Shown one piece after another: positions 1-8,846 of a DNA stretch of 32,500 nt. Each line of letters opens with the position of its first letter. Positions within the stretch are counted from its first letter, which is position 1. Source of the stretch: Botryococcus braunii (taxonomy: Eukaryota > Chlorophyta > Trebouxiophyceae); contig KV908687.1 of the NCBI GenBank assembly GCA_002005505.1, forward strand, positions 84,902-117,401, in the 5' to 3' direction. Made by a program: the position numbers and the translations under genes. The notes below the pieces were generated by a model. The model had not been told where the DNA came from. It was given only the letters and a program-made list of their open reading frames with translations, and did not search any database.

Positions 1-2160
1 CGGATAATATGGAATGTTTGCCGGTTGAGTTTGCATTGGTTTACTGCTGCAGTAATTCTTGAAACTTTGGCCGCTTACAATCGTCAAAGAGGATTTAGCA
101 GGTTATTGATGTGGCCTGACATTAGCGTTGTGTTACCGACAGGATGCCAAGTCGTCAAATGGATGGGGTTGGATGCAACCAAACACCTTTGCTCGGCTGC
201 GGGACACCCAAGTGTCCAAATTATACGAAGAATCATAATTGCATATATAGAAGCTGGTGGAACGTGGCAGCAGAGCTGACACATAGATCTTCAGGTACAG
301 AAATGGCTTTTCGGAGAAGGATCATAATTTATATTTGTGTCACAGTTTGAAGACTAACAGATTGTAATTAGAAGCCCCTCATTTCTCAATTGGCTTGCTC
401 ATGCTAGCTTGCAAGCTTGAGCTCAGTGCTCAAGTAAGATACTATTGCAAAGAAGCGTTTATGTAGTGAATCTGAGCAGTTTCAATGTCTCCTGACAAAA
501 GGCAACAAGTATTCGTAGTGATTGTGCTTTTTGAGTGTTCGTAAGCGAGATTCCTGATATAGGCCACTGAATGGAAAGGAAAGGAATATTATGAGTCTTT
601 TACAGTAAAGTGTGTGTAATTACAGTAAAGTTGTAACTTCACATGTGCAACAATTGTGACATGAGTCTTTTACGTGTGTAATTACAGTAAAGTTGTCACT
701 TCACATGTGCAACGATTGTGTCGGCCTTGAAGACAATGCGAATTATATACATACGTATGTCAGCTGAAGAAATGACTTTATGTCAGAAGGCTTTTATACC
801 GAAAGGCCTCCTAGGCCGCATCAATAGCGGTGGAGCTGCAAATGTAAGATTAAGATTTTTACTTTTCAGTTAAGAAACCCTAGCTATGGAGGCCTCGTGT
901 CTCGGGTGCACCCTCTCGTGCACGTGCTCCCTCTCTTTCCGGTCAGAGTTCTTCGTTTTGATTGCAATGAATTGAGGTTTTCGAAGCATTCTTGATGTGG
1001 CATGCCTCTACACAGTGCATGGCCATTGAGGCATTAAGGTTATATATGAAAGATGACTCCCCGTAGCTCCATGACTGCGTGGGTGACTCTAGTGAGGCAA
1101 TAAATTTAAATGTAGGAGTTCAATTTAAGGGTGCTTATGTGTATGTATGTCCAATGACTTCAAGTGATCACAATTCCCATGTCAAGACTCAATGCATTTC
1201 AATGCAGGGTGTACTAGCTAGTCTATACTGGCCACTTCAAAGATGAAGGAAGAAGCTAAATTAAGCATCTGTCCAGCCCAAAAGGCATTATATAATGTAT
1301 GCATGGATCCTTTTGACTCGTGTGGTCCTGTTGTTGTACGAGTGTGCAACCGCATATATGTACATGATTTCCAGCAAAAACCCTAGGGCATTCTTCAGGC
1401 CTGTGCATTCTTCAGGATCGTTTACAACTAGAAAGTGCACTCAGTTTTCTTAGAAGTCAGGTGATTACTTCACATCCTGAGAATGCACAGTAAAAGAGAC
1501 TTGCGCGTTGTCTTCAAGGCCGTCACAATTGCAATAAAAAGAATACATACGCTTCACGGTTGCCTTAAAAATATAAATTATGATGTAAATCATATATCTT
1601 GAGTTTGGGGGTGGACGTCATACCCCTGAAAATATCCATGCAGGTTCTGGAGGGTCATATTAATATATGGAGGCAATTCATGATTTATAAAGCACAAAAT
1701 CATAGTTAAGCCAAGACATGATACACCACTGATCAGGTCGTCATTGAGTATTCACACTAGTGTCATGATACATGTGTACAAAATCATGTTGTCATGCACG
1801 ATCATGCATGATACTCGGACGTGTCCTTAGAGCTTTTGATTGTCATGAAGCATCCATGCTCCCGTGAAGGTTTACATTGATGTTGATGAAGATCATTACG
1901 ACTCCTGAAATCAAATGCTTGTCGATACGCATCAATTTGCACCTCGATCAAGCCCATAATTGCATCGATGCCCATCAAGCACTGCCAAAACCTTTAAAAG
2001 CTGGTACCGGTATCAAACGCCTTCAACAGCAAAATGGCATACCCTCATATACACCGCCATGGCCAGTTGCATGCCAGGCAATTTAAAAGATTGCTCGAAC
2101 ATTCAATAAGACAAGACAACGGCTTATGAGGAGCTAGAACTAGGAAGCTTGAACCCAACT
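1..2160. other. Gene-poor AT-leaning region, no recognisable gene
   Basis: Only short open frames of 60-85 codons are present, overlapping on both strands. None shows a known domain or a plausible exon chain. The stretch holds one 70-bp tandem duplication (591-720) and a distant imperfect inverted repeat (about 709-738 against 1503-1533). A gene with very small exons or a non-coding RNA could be missed here. Confidence 0.5.
591..720. repeat. Tandem duplication, about 70-bp unit, two copies
   Basis: Both units start with atgagtctttta and share taattacagtaaagttgt and cttcacatgtgcaac. The second copy (661-720) lacks about 10 bp near its start and carries a few substitutions, so the duplication is not brand new. 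Confidence 0.8.
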
Positions 2161-2221
2161 AAGTTCTAGCCCATTTTACATGCAAATGAGTTTTGATGGA
2201 CATGCATCGATCCAGTACAGT

Positions 2222-2240
2222 CCCCCACCCCCCCCCCCCC

Positions 2241-2298
<58 letters not shown>
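2222..2298. repeat. Poly-C tract plus (CA)n microsatellite
   Basis: A C-rich run is followed directly by about 28 CA units (2242-2298). It lies about 480 bp beyond the stop codon of the minus-strand RNA-binding protein gene, so it may be transcribed as a (TG)n tract in that gene's 3' UTR. That placement is inference. Confidence 0.95.
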
Positions 2299-2301
<3 letters not shown>

Positions 2302-2420
2302 TGTTCACACGTGAATTGCAATATCATGAGATAAAACCTTTCTGTGCCCGCAGGGCCCCAAGAAAAGTTTTGTATTTGCACTCAAGCCGCAAATCCAGGC
2401 GTAAACATTTGATCAAGTTC

Positions 2421-2557
2421 TTTTAGCCACAATTGCACATCATGATATACATGCCCTCGTTGCATGTGGGCAAAAGCTTGTTCTAGACTCATGAGTCTAC
2501 ACTTAGATTCAGCTCACATGCAACAGGGCATGTTATGATGTTCGATTGTGGCTAAAA
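2421..2557. other. Long imperfect hairpin (fold-back, possible small-RNA precursor or MITE)
   Basis: The arm 2421-2468 (starts ttttagccacaattg, ends gttgcatgtg) pairs with 2515-2557 (starts cacatgcaac, ends gtggctaaaa). About 40 pairs form, with two mismatches and small bulges. The 46-nt loop contains a perfect 16-bp palindrome, tagactcatgagtcta (2484-2499). The hairpin is 220-360 bp past the stop codon of the minus-strand RBP45/47 gene. A long arm with few mismatches fits a small-RNA precursor, a small fold-back element or a 3' UTR structure. The sequence alone does not decide which. Confidence 0.7.
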
Positions 2558-2779
2558 CATTCGAGTGACGCACAGCCAAAATTACCATGCTTGCCGGTAA
2601 AAGTTACTATTGTACGAGTACAGTGGCAGCTGATTGTGTGCATATCCCTGCAAACACAGTCCAACTTAGGAAATCCTTCATACAGACAATTTTCAACGAT
2701 TGGTAGAGCCTTCAAACATGGCAATCTTTCAGGCAGTGTCTAGATACAAAACTTCAATGTAAGAACTGAAAATAGTTCA

Positions 2780-4970
2780 TCAGAAGTACTCTACCTGGTT
2801 TTGGTCCATCACTGCATTTCTCTCCATTGGCTTAACGGCGGGAGTGAAAAATGGCCCAACCTTTGGACCAGCAGCATTTGCTCCCACAACCATTGGAGGC
2901 ACCGAGACAGATGGAGGTGGCTGGGTTGCAACTGCAGGTGCAGATGGACCTATGGGCTGCATATACATCGGCTGTGCACAAGTTGTCAACTGTCAGACCG
3001 TTACTAGGGAGTTGATTGGGGCAAACAACACAGCAGGTCAAGAGCTTGGGGCTTACTTGAGGGTACATTTCTGGCATTGCGGGGTAGCCCCATTGTGCAT
3101 AAGGGTCAGCTGGCATAGTTCCAGGGTAAGGATATGGCTCATAGTAGGATGGACCGTATGTAGGATACTCTGCACCAAGCTTTCAACTGAGTCCAGTGAC
3201 AAATGCATTGTGTTCCACTAACGAAGGCAGCGACAAGAGACTTGGACATACCTTGACCATAACCGTATGAAAAAGCCTGGCTAGGTGGATAATTAGCACC
3301 AGGATTACGGCTTGCTTTGCCCCAAGATATCCTCATGACAGAATTCCCAAGTGAACGGCCCTGGACCAGTGAATCAGCAGGAATTGACAGCATGCTTTAT
3401 GGACAGGCCAAAGTTGTGCAAGCTGGCTATTACTCAACGGGAAGGGTTTTACCTGCAACTCAAACATTGCTTTTTCTGCATCTGGTCGTAAAACAAACTG
3501 GACAAAGCCACAATTTTTTCCTGGAGGAACCTTGGTGTACACAATGTTGCCGTAGTGAGAAAAGGTCATTCGTAGATCGTCCTCAGTAACTGTGGGCGCA
3601 AGACCCCCGATGAACAAGGTCGTATTTGAGGGATCCCCATCTGAAGGATATGAAGAAGATGTCTGCGGGTGGTATGCTGATCCCTGGGCACATTACCACC
3701 TGTCATTACACTCAACCATGCAGCAGTTTTACAAATAGCAGCAATCATTTGTAGTACATATGTTGCCACTTCCATATCAGATGAACCATCTTGGGCAAGC
3801 ATTAGGAAAGATAACAGCAAACGTACCATGCCATCACCAGGCTTCTTACTTGTGGCACGTGACACTCGAATGGCTCTGTTGGATATAATCTTGCCTGTCA
3901 TTTCGGTCAAGGCACGATCTCTCTCTGCTTCATCAGCAAAGCGGACAAAACCAAAACCTTTTGACCGTCCTGATACTGGGTCTTGGATCACCTGAAGCTC
4001 AGATCAAACCGTTTACTCTAAAAACAGTGTTCACATATCCCAGCAGCCTGGACCATCAAGAAGGGGCTACCTTTGCACTACGGACTGAGGGGTAAGGACC
4101 ACGGAAGTGTTCTTGGAGAAGATAGTCTGTGACATCTGGTGCCAAGTCGCCAACGAAAAGAGCAAAATCCACACCCTGGCCTTGCACTGCATAAACTCAA
4201 ACAAAATCAGTGACAAGAGTCGGCATATGCAAGAAGATCCAGAAGCCTGTCCGCGCCAGTGCACGAGCGTGCGCGGCTCGCCGGCAAGAAGCCACAATGA
4301 GTCTGTCAGGGACTATTGGCGATCATCTCACTGACATAAAGTTGACGATCAAGTAACACAAAAGTACTTTGAGTTGGCTTGACATATCTCTGAAGGCATG
4401 TCCGACGTTGTCAGCAACCGGAAATCCACACAGATATACACAGAAACTCAATGCAAACACGACTAACAGCAACGCAAATTCAAGATCAACTTACTTTCGG
4501 TAGCTCTGATTCCGTGCTTTGCCCAATTCAAACGGAAACAATGATCGGGTGTGTGGGGAAGCGGTGCGGAATTATATTCCTCCATAAATTGTGCTGCACT
4601 GTCGACGTCTTCAAACTCAATAAAACCATATCCATCGGGCTGGTTCGTATGTTTGTTACGTATGACTTTGACGCCCTTGACCTTGACGGTCAGATTTAGT
4701 CCTGTCAGCACCTCCAAAAAAATGTATCGGACATCCACTAGGGCAGCCTGATTACTGAGCAAACGCACTTGCATACGGTTTGACTTTGTTCTTAGTTTAG
4801 GTGTGCTGTCAACATCCGACCAAAAGTACGCACAGGTTGCTTTCTAGTTTAACGCAACATTCACCTTCCAGAGCTTCCGTCAATTCCTTGAGTTCCCATT
4901 TTCTTGGTAAATCTCCTATCCACAGGCTGTTGGAACGATGTTCGGCTTGCGCTGAGCGTTTTGCAACCAT
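2780..4970 (-). CDS. RBP45/RBP47-type RNA-binding protein, three RRMs, eight exons (412 aa)
   Basis: This nuclear mRNA-binding protein family binds U- or A-rich sequence and poly(A) RNA in plants. Exons on the minus strand: 4970-4865, 4701-4495, 4186-4071, 3991-3827, 3683-3453, 3360-3252, 3169-3057 and 2971-2780. All seven introns are GT-AG (79-308 nt), and the phases join into 412 codons plus TGA. RRM1 (about 15-100) has RNP2 LWIGDL at 16-21 and RNP1 DGYGFIEF at 58-65. RRM2 (about 112-190) has LFVGDL at 114-119 and KGFGFVRF at 154-161. RRM3 (219-290) has LFIGGL at 221-226 and KNCGFVQF at 254-261. The tail is rich in Pro, Tyr, Met and Gln, as in the family, and the length is typical. The start ATG (4968-4970) follows an in-frame TAA 15 nt upstream. 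RRM1 is the most divergent: the usual QYWMDE stretch after RNP2 is absent. The last exon could instead be spliced at CAG|GTAGAG near 2788, changing the final residues. Confidence 0.92.
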
Positions 4971-5400
4971 TGGACAATGAAGTTAGACGGCACAGCTAGA
5001 TCCGTGAAACAGGTCCCACCTTTTGTTGCGCCGGTCTTGTAGATCCCAAGCTTTGCAAATGGGCTGCAGTCTGAGCACTTCCGCACACTTCAATTGACTT
5101 CAAAAAAACTTACTTCACATGTATTCTGGTCAGAAGCGCGCCGGTGGAGAGCTGTCGAAGAGGCGGTTGGGGCCATGAGGTACGGTAGTACCGTAACGGT
5201 ACCCTTCTCCCCCGGGGTTCCCTTCGAGAGAAAAGTGAACGCACACGAGGAAGGAAGGACAAGGAAGAATATATTTCACTTGGCTGGGCTGGGTTGATGT
5301 AATTCTTTCTTTCTTTCACTTTTCCTTTAAATACTACATCCCGCCGCGGCGGCGCCGTACCCCAGAGATGATATAAGGCCATTTTCTTTTTTTTTTTAAG
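4971..5400 (-). promoter_or_regulatory. Probable 5' UTR and promoter region of the RBP45/47 gene
   Basis: This is the sequence upstream of the minus-strand start codon, with no competing gene. It contains a self-complementary patch around 5180-5204 (repeated acggta/taccgt words) and a GC-rich palindrome-like block near 5340-5355 (cccgccgcggcggcg). No clear TATA box is seen. The assignment rests on position only. Confidence 0.35.
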
Positions 5401-5888
5401 TGAAAGCTCAACATGTGTACAACAAGTTCTGAGTCAACTTGTTCTTGGCTATGTACAACAAGTTACGAGTTCTCGGCCATTTATTTCAAGAAAATTTACC
5501 TGAAAACATATGAAGGCCCGTTCTTGTGTCCCAAAACCAAATCCAAATGCTTCATTTTCTCAATAGCACTAATTACAAATCCCCCATTTTTCTGTCTTCA
5601 AGAAATTTTGCTTAATCTGAAGGAAGAAAATTTTACATCCAGAACTAGCCAATACTGAATGTCGGGCCGCCATAATTGGCCAATTCGTTGGAGTCAGCGC
5701 CATGTTTTTCCTATCTTAATGGCAAGACATGTGCTATCTATATCGACATTTACATGTACTAGCTCGCATACATTGGAAGGCCCGGAGGAAGCTTCCTTAA
5801 CGTGCTGGGCACCCCGAGCTGTTCAAAGCCATCCATACCTGTGGCCGATCTACCCTGTCATATGATTAGAGGTTATGGGCAATCGGCA
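5401..5888. other. Intergenic sequence, nothing recognised
   Basis: Short frames of 65-110 codons on the plus strand have no known domain and low-complexity composition. I see no exon structure, RNA gene or repeat shared with the rest of the window until the dispersed repeat that begins at 5889. Confidence 0.4.
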
Positions 5889-6118
5889 ACCTGCAGGCAC
5901 AGCAAAAAGGCCGTTATGAATGTCGCTCCAGAAACTACACCCCAGTACGACTGTCTGCTTGATAAATACAACTCATGGACGTCACTTGCATCGATGCTCT
6001 CGAGAGCTCAGACAGTGAGGGACAGAGACTTTAGTGAGAATAGGAATGTGCTTTGCCGTCAGGAGCTTCCGGGGCGTTCAAGATATCTTAAACGCCCCGG
6101 GAAACTTCCAATCCAGTT
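5889..6118 (+). repeat. Dispersed direct repeat D, copy 1
   Basis: It begins acctgcaggcacagca and ends gaaacttccaatccagtt, and matches 24943-25101 in the same orientation with scattered substitutions. Copy 1 has about 95 bp (roughly 5990-6084) that copy 2 lacks, and this extra part holds one arm of the fold-back. Before the later insertions the two copies were only about half a kilobase apart. Confidence 0.8.
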
Positions 6119-6226
6119 CGTCATAACGAACACAATATAATTATATTGTGGCCTGACAGTTAGCATCAAGATCAACACCTTCGAATTCAGATAAGCTCCT
6201 GACGGCTAGCACAAGTACATTCCTAT
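6003..6226. repeat. Fold-back (inverted-repeat) element, left part, split by the chromovirus insertion
   Basis: The arm at about 6003-6068 (core actttagtgagaataggaat, ending gtcaggagctt) is repeated in inverse orientation starting at 6190 (aagctcctgacgg) and running to the insertion point at 6226. It then resumes at 24837 (tctcactaaag, tctgtccct). The centre contains a 32-bp near-perfect palindrome (6069-6100, ggggcgtt...aacgcccc) and a perfect 20-bp palindrome (6131-6150). The element carries no gene. It is probably a small non-autonomous fold-back or MITE-like repeat. Confidence 0.75.
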
Positions 6227-6517
6227 TGTAGTATAGCTTAGCGGAAGAGGTTTAGGAATCAGACAATTTGTGGTGTGCTTGGAAAGAGTGTTAGTAAGAG
6301 TGTTCTCTTTCAATCATGTAACACTGTTACATGATTGATTCGCAAGCCCACTCTTAAACCCAGGGTGAGTTGAATTATACTGTACTGCCTCACACGCGTA
6401 GTCGGGCAACCGAGCGAACTACCTGAGCGAGGTTGTACTGCGAACCCAGATCACATGGCAAGTCAATGAGCAATGCCAAGGACCATACTAGAGCATTATA
6501 CCCTAGGAAATGCTACA
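6227..6517 (-). repeat. Chromovirus 3' LTR (291 bp)
   Basis: It matches 19312-19566. It starts tgtagtatagctta and ends aaatgctaca (TG...CA with a 5-bp inverted terminus). Compared with the other LTR it has about 36 extra bases, which form a hairpin (aatcatgtaac / gttacatgatt). A polypurine tract abuts it on the element-internal side at 6518-6531. Confidence 0.93.
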
Positions 6518-6531
6518 TGCCCTCCCCCTTG
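6518..6531 (-). other. Polypurine tract of the chromovirus
   Basis: On the minus strand it reads AAGGGGGAGGGCA directly before TGTAG of the 3' LTR. This is the expected place and composition for the plus-strand primer of reverse transcription. Confidence 0.85.
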
Positions 6532-7272
6532 GCATAAGCTATGAGATGGTGTTTATGGCAATGGAGCCACAAACGTAAGACAGGGGTATCACGAACCCTG
6601 CTTAATGTAACTATAGATAATCACACCTCCTATAGTTACCAAACCAGCAAGTCAGAAGATGAAGTCCACAAAGCAAGTTAGCACGACACAGACGAGGGAC
6701 TCATCTGCTCAATGCTCGAATACCTTAACATTCTAAGGACTATCGTCTGCAAGGCGGATCCTCTAACTTAGGGGACGAACTCTCTAGACAGCACTCACAC
6801 CAGTGATGAAACAATTAGGTTGAGTCATGAGACTAGCACTTGTCCAAACCTTAGGTCCAGTTACCCTGCACTGCAGTGTAACCTTCGCTTGAGGTGGCTT
6901 TCCAGCACAGGCATAAGGCATATTGTCTAGAGCAGCAAGCCATACACAGCTAACTACCACATAGTGTATCTCATGGGTAAGATACTAAAGCAAGTCATGC
7001 AGACACGGAACTACAATTTGCAGCTACACTGCCACAGCAAGTGCATCACAAAATGGAGCCGTGGGTCAAGGAAACATAACCCATGCAAAGCATATGAACA
7101 AGAGACATGCATGCAAGTCCCAATTCATGATCCCTCTCCCTCCCAGACCCTTCCACCCTCCCTCCCTCTCAGATCCAAGCTGGCTGGCGAAGTCCAAGGG
7201 TCATCAGCCGCAAATGGCTGGAAAAGTCTCAAGGCCGCAAGTGGCTCAACAAGGGATGCCCGCAAGTGGGAC
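6532..7272 (-). other. Chromovirus 3' untranslated region
   Basis: This is non-coding sequence between the chromodomain stop codon and the polypurine tract. A 168-codon open frame on the opposite strand (6964-7470) is low in complexity and partly antisense to the chromodomain, so I do not call it a gene. Confidence 0.6.
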
Positions 7273-7706
7273 TTAAGAAAGGACTGGGGCAGCTGCCACG
7301 TCGTCTGCCAAGTGGCGAACATGGGCAAGGGGCTCCCAAGTGTTCTCAGTCTCATCATAGCCCATCCATTTGACCAAGTACCGCCAAGACTTTCCAACTC
7401 TCTTTTTAGCAATGATGGCCTCAACTTCATAAACGCCGCCACGCTTATCTGCATACAAAGGAGGTGGTGAAGTAACAGTCACTGGTACAGATGAAGACAC
7501 ATAAGGTTTCAGCTGGGAAACATGAAACACAGGATGAATGTTCACAGTCTCATGCAAGATAAGTCTAAAAGCACGAGTACCAACTGCTGCAGCAATAGTA
7601 AAGGGCCCAAAATACTTAGCTGATAGTTTTGAGGAGAGCCCAGGTGAAAGCTGGTTCTTCCTTGCAGCCAGCAACACCTGGTCCCCCACCTTGAAAGGGT
7701 GGTCTC
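7273..7706 (-). CDS. Chromovirus integrase C-terminus with chromodomain (3' end of pol)
   Basis: This open frame of about 144 codons ends pol. It begins with the integrase C-terminal module (DHPFKVGDQVLLAARKN), followed by YFGPFTI and HPVFHVSQLKPYV, and then a chromodomain with YEVEAI, YLVKWMGY and TWEPLAHV. In chromoviruses this domain is thought to guide integration to particular chromatin. The frame is interrupted at 7706 by the copia insertion; the rest of pol resumes at 14812. This segment has no frame breaks, in sharp contrast to the part of the same gene beyond the copia element. Confidence 0.9.
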
Positions 7707-8236
7707 TGTTGGGTTTTGTACTTCATTATGTCATGTTAATTAACATGCGTGCGTGCGTGCACGTGCGTGCGTGCGTGCGTGTGTCAAGGTACAATCACAT
7801 GTAATAATTAGCTGTAAGTTAACCAAGCAGTTAACTCAAGGTAAAGACATCTTGACAATGGCTATGAACGATCAATCTATGAGTATTAATGCATTGAGAG
7901 ATATTTATTCTATGGCTGTAAATACCTTCCAGCCTTTAGTGGCTGGAAGACATGCATCTAGAGTTAATAAATGTGTTACTGTAGGATAAGGGTCCAAATT
8001 CTGTGGATAGGAACCCTGAGCATGTCCTAATGTTCGTGAAAAAGGCCAGTAGCAGTGCTGGACAGCGCGTTTCCCACGCGCTGATCTGAGTACAGATAGC
8101 CAGAGAACCCGGACCACCAGGCAGTCATTCGATCTCTTTGGCTTGTTAAGCCGACTCCTGAATGGACTCATGTGAATTGCTTTCTTTCTCTCTCACTTGT
8201 TGTGAGAAACTTCTGTGGAAGCAATTGCTATATGTG

Positions 8237-8328
8237 GTAAGTCGGGGCTCTGCCGGTCATGTTTTTGATCACGGCCATAAGTGCCGTTTTGATGATCAGA
8301 GACTAAGATGGGTATGTGAATGTTGCAG
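8237..8328 (+). other. Intron-like interval 1 inside the copia LTR (92 nt)
   Basis: It starts GTAAGTCGGGG and ends GAATGTTGCAG, a textbook GT-AG intron. Its precise absence from the downstream copy (junction 8695/8696, tatatgtg|aattgttc) shows where the boundaries are. In the right LTR the matching interval has lost several bases, including one at the acceptor. Confidence 0.85.
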
Positions 8329-8390
8329 AATTGTTCATCAGTTTGACGCTGTCGACTATGTATGTCTTGGTCAAACTGATTAAGTACATG

Positions 8391-8475
8391 GTAAGTCAGC
8401 TATGTGACGGCTGAGGGGTGCTTATAGATAAGGTTCATCATATGCAATGAACTAAAGGTGTTAGTGTGTTCACAG
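8391..8475 (+). other. Intron-like interval 2 inside the copia LTR (85 nt)
   Basis: It starts GTAAGTCAGC and ends GTGTTCACAG. The downstream copy joins gtacatg directly to gatgatatac (8757/8758). Apart from the shared GTAAGTC donor, it does not resemble interval 1, so the two are not copies of one inserted sequence. Confidence 0.85.
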
Positions 8476-8538
8476 GATGATATACTTGTGAGTATAGTCA
8501 TCATTTATGACTAATATAACACCTTTGGATCTTTGCAG

Positions 8539-8820
8539 GTAAGACTATTTAGTGTGTGTGTTCGTTCGACAGTAGTTTGTAAGTCATTCGATCTCTTTGG
8601 CTTGTTAAGCCGACTCCTGAATGGACTCATGTGAATTGCTTTCTTTCTCTCTCACTTGTTGTGAGAAACTTCTGTGGAAGCAATTGCTATATGTGAATTG
8701 TTCATCAGTTTGACGCTGTCGACTATGTATGTCTTGGTCAAACTGATTAAGTACATGGATGATATACTTGTGAGTATAGTCATCATTTATGACTAATATA
8801 ACACCTTTGGATCTTTGCAG
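8539..8820 (+). other. Possible third LTR intron spanning the spliced copy
   Basis: E3 is followed by GTAAGACTATTT, a good donor, and the spliced copy ends CTTTGCAG, a good acceptor, just before atcaca. Removing 8539-8820 along with the other two intervals would give an RNA identical to the downstream copy followed by the U5 end. This third intron is inference and has no spliced duplicate to prove it. Confidence 0.4.
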
Positions 8821-8826
8821 ATCACA

Positions 8827-8842
8827 ATGGTACTGGGCCCAC
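8827..8842 (+). other. Possible copia primer-binding site
   Basis: TGGTACTGGGCCCA starts one base after the 5' LTR end. It begins TGGTA, as initiator-tRNA sites do, but then departs from the usual TGGTATCAGAGC pattern. Another tRNA or a weak match is possible. Confidence 0.45.
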
Positions 8843-8846
8843 ATCC

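Larger units (their letters stand above)
7707..8826 (+). repeat. Copia 5' LTR (1120 bp) with internal unspliced and spliced copies
   Basis: The U3 part (7707 to about 8122) has a TGCG/CGTG tetranucleotide run (about 7746-7782) and a small hairpin (ccttccagcc / ggctggaag). From 8123 the LTR contains three blocks, E1 (8123-8236), E2 (8329-8390) and E3 (8476-8538), separated by two GT-AG intervals. After 43 nt the same three blocks follow joined without the intervals (8582-8695, 8696-8757, 8758-8820), then the terminal atcaca. Block lengths (114, 62 and 63 nt) and sequences agree exactly between the copies. Confidence 0.95.

Noticed and set aside
2166..2426. Frames with Thr-His or Cys-Val repeats across CA microsatellites (also near 25477-25768 and 28397-28792)
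   Set aside because: These are microsatellite artefacts.
6964..7470. 168-codon plus-strand frame
   Set aside because: It overlaps the chromodomain coding region in antisense and the chromovirus 3' UTR; no domain recognised.
7753..8171. LTR frames of 78-88 codons on both strands, repeated at 13770-14188
   Set aside because: They lie in U3 of the copia LTR and are duplicated with it; no coding signal.
8237..8475. Intervals 1 and 2 as introner-type insertions into a previously joined segment
   Set aside because: The two intervals share only the GTAAGTC donor and are otherwise unrelated, and no target duplications are visible. A spliced cDNA copy explains the data with fewer steps.
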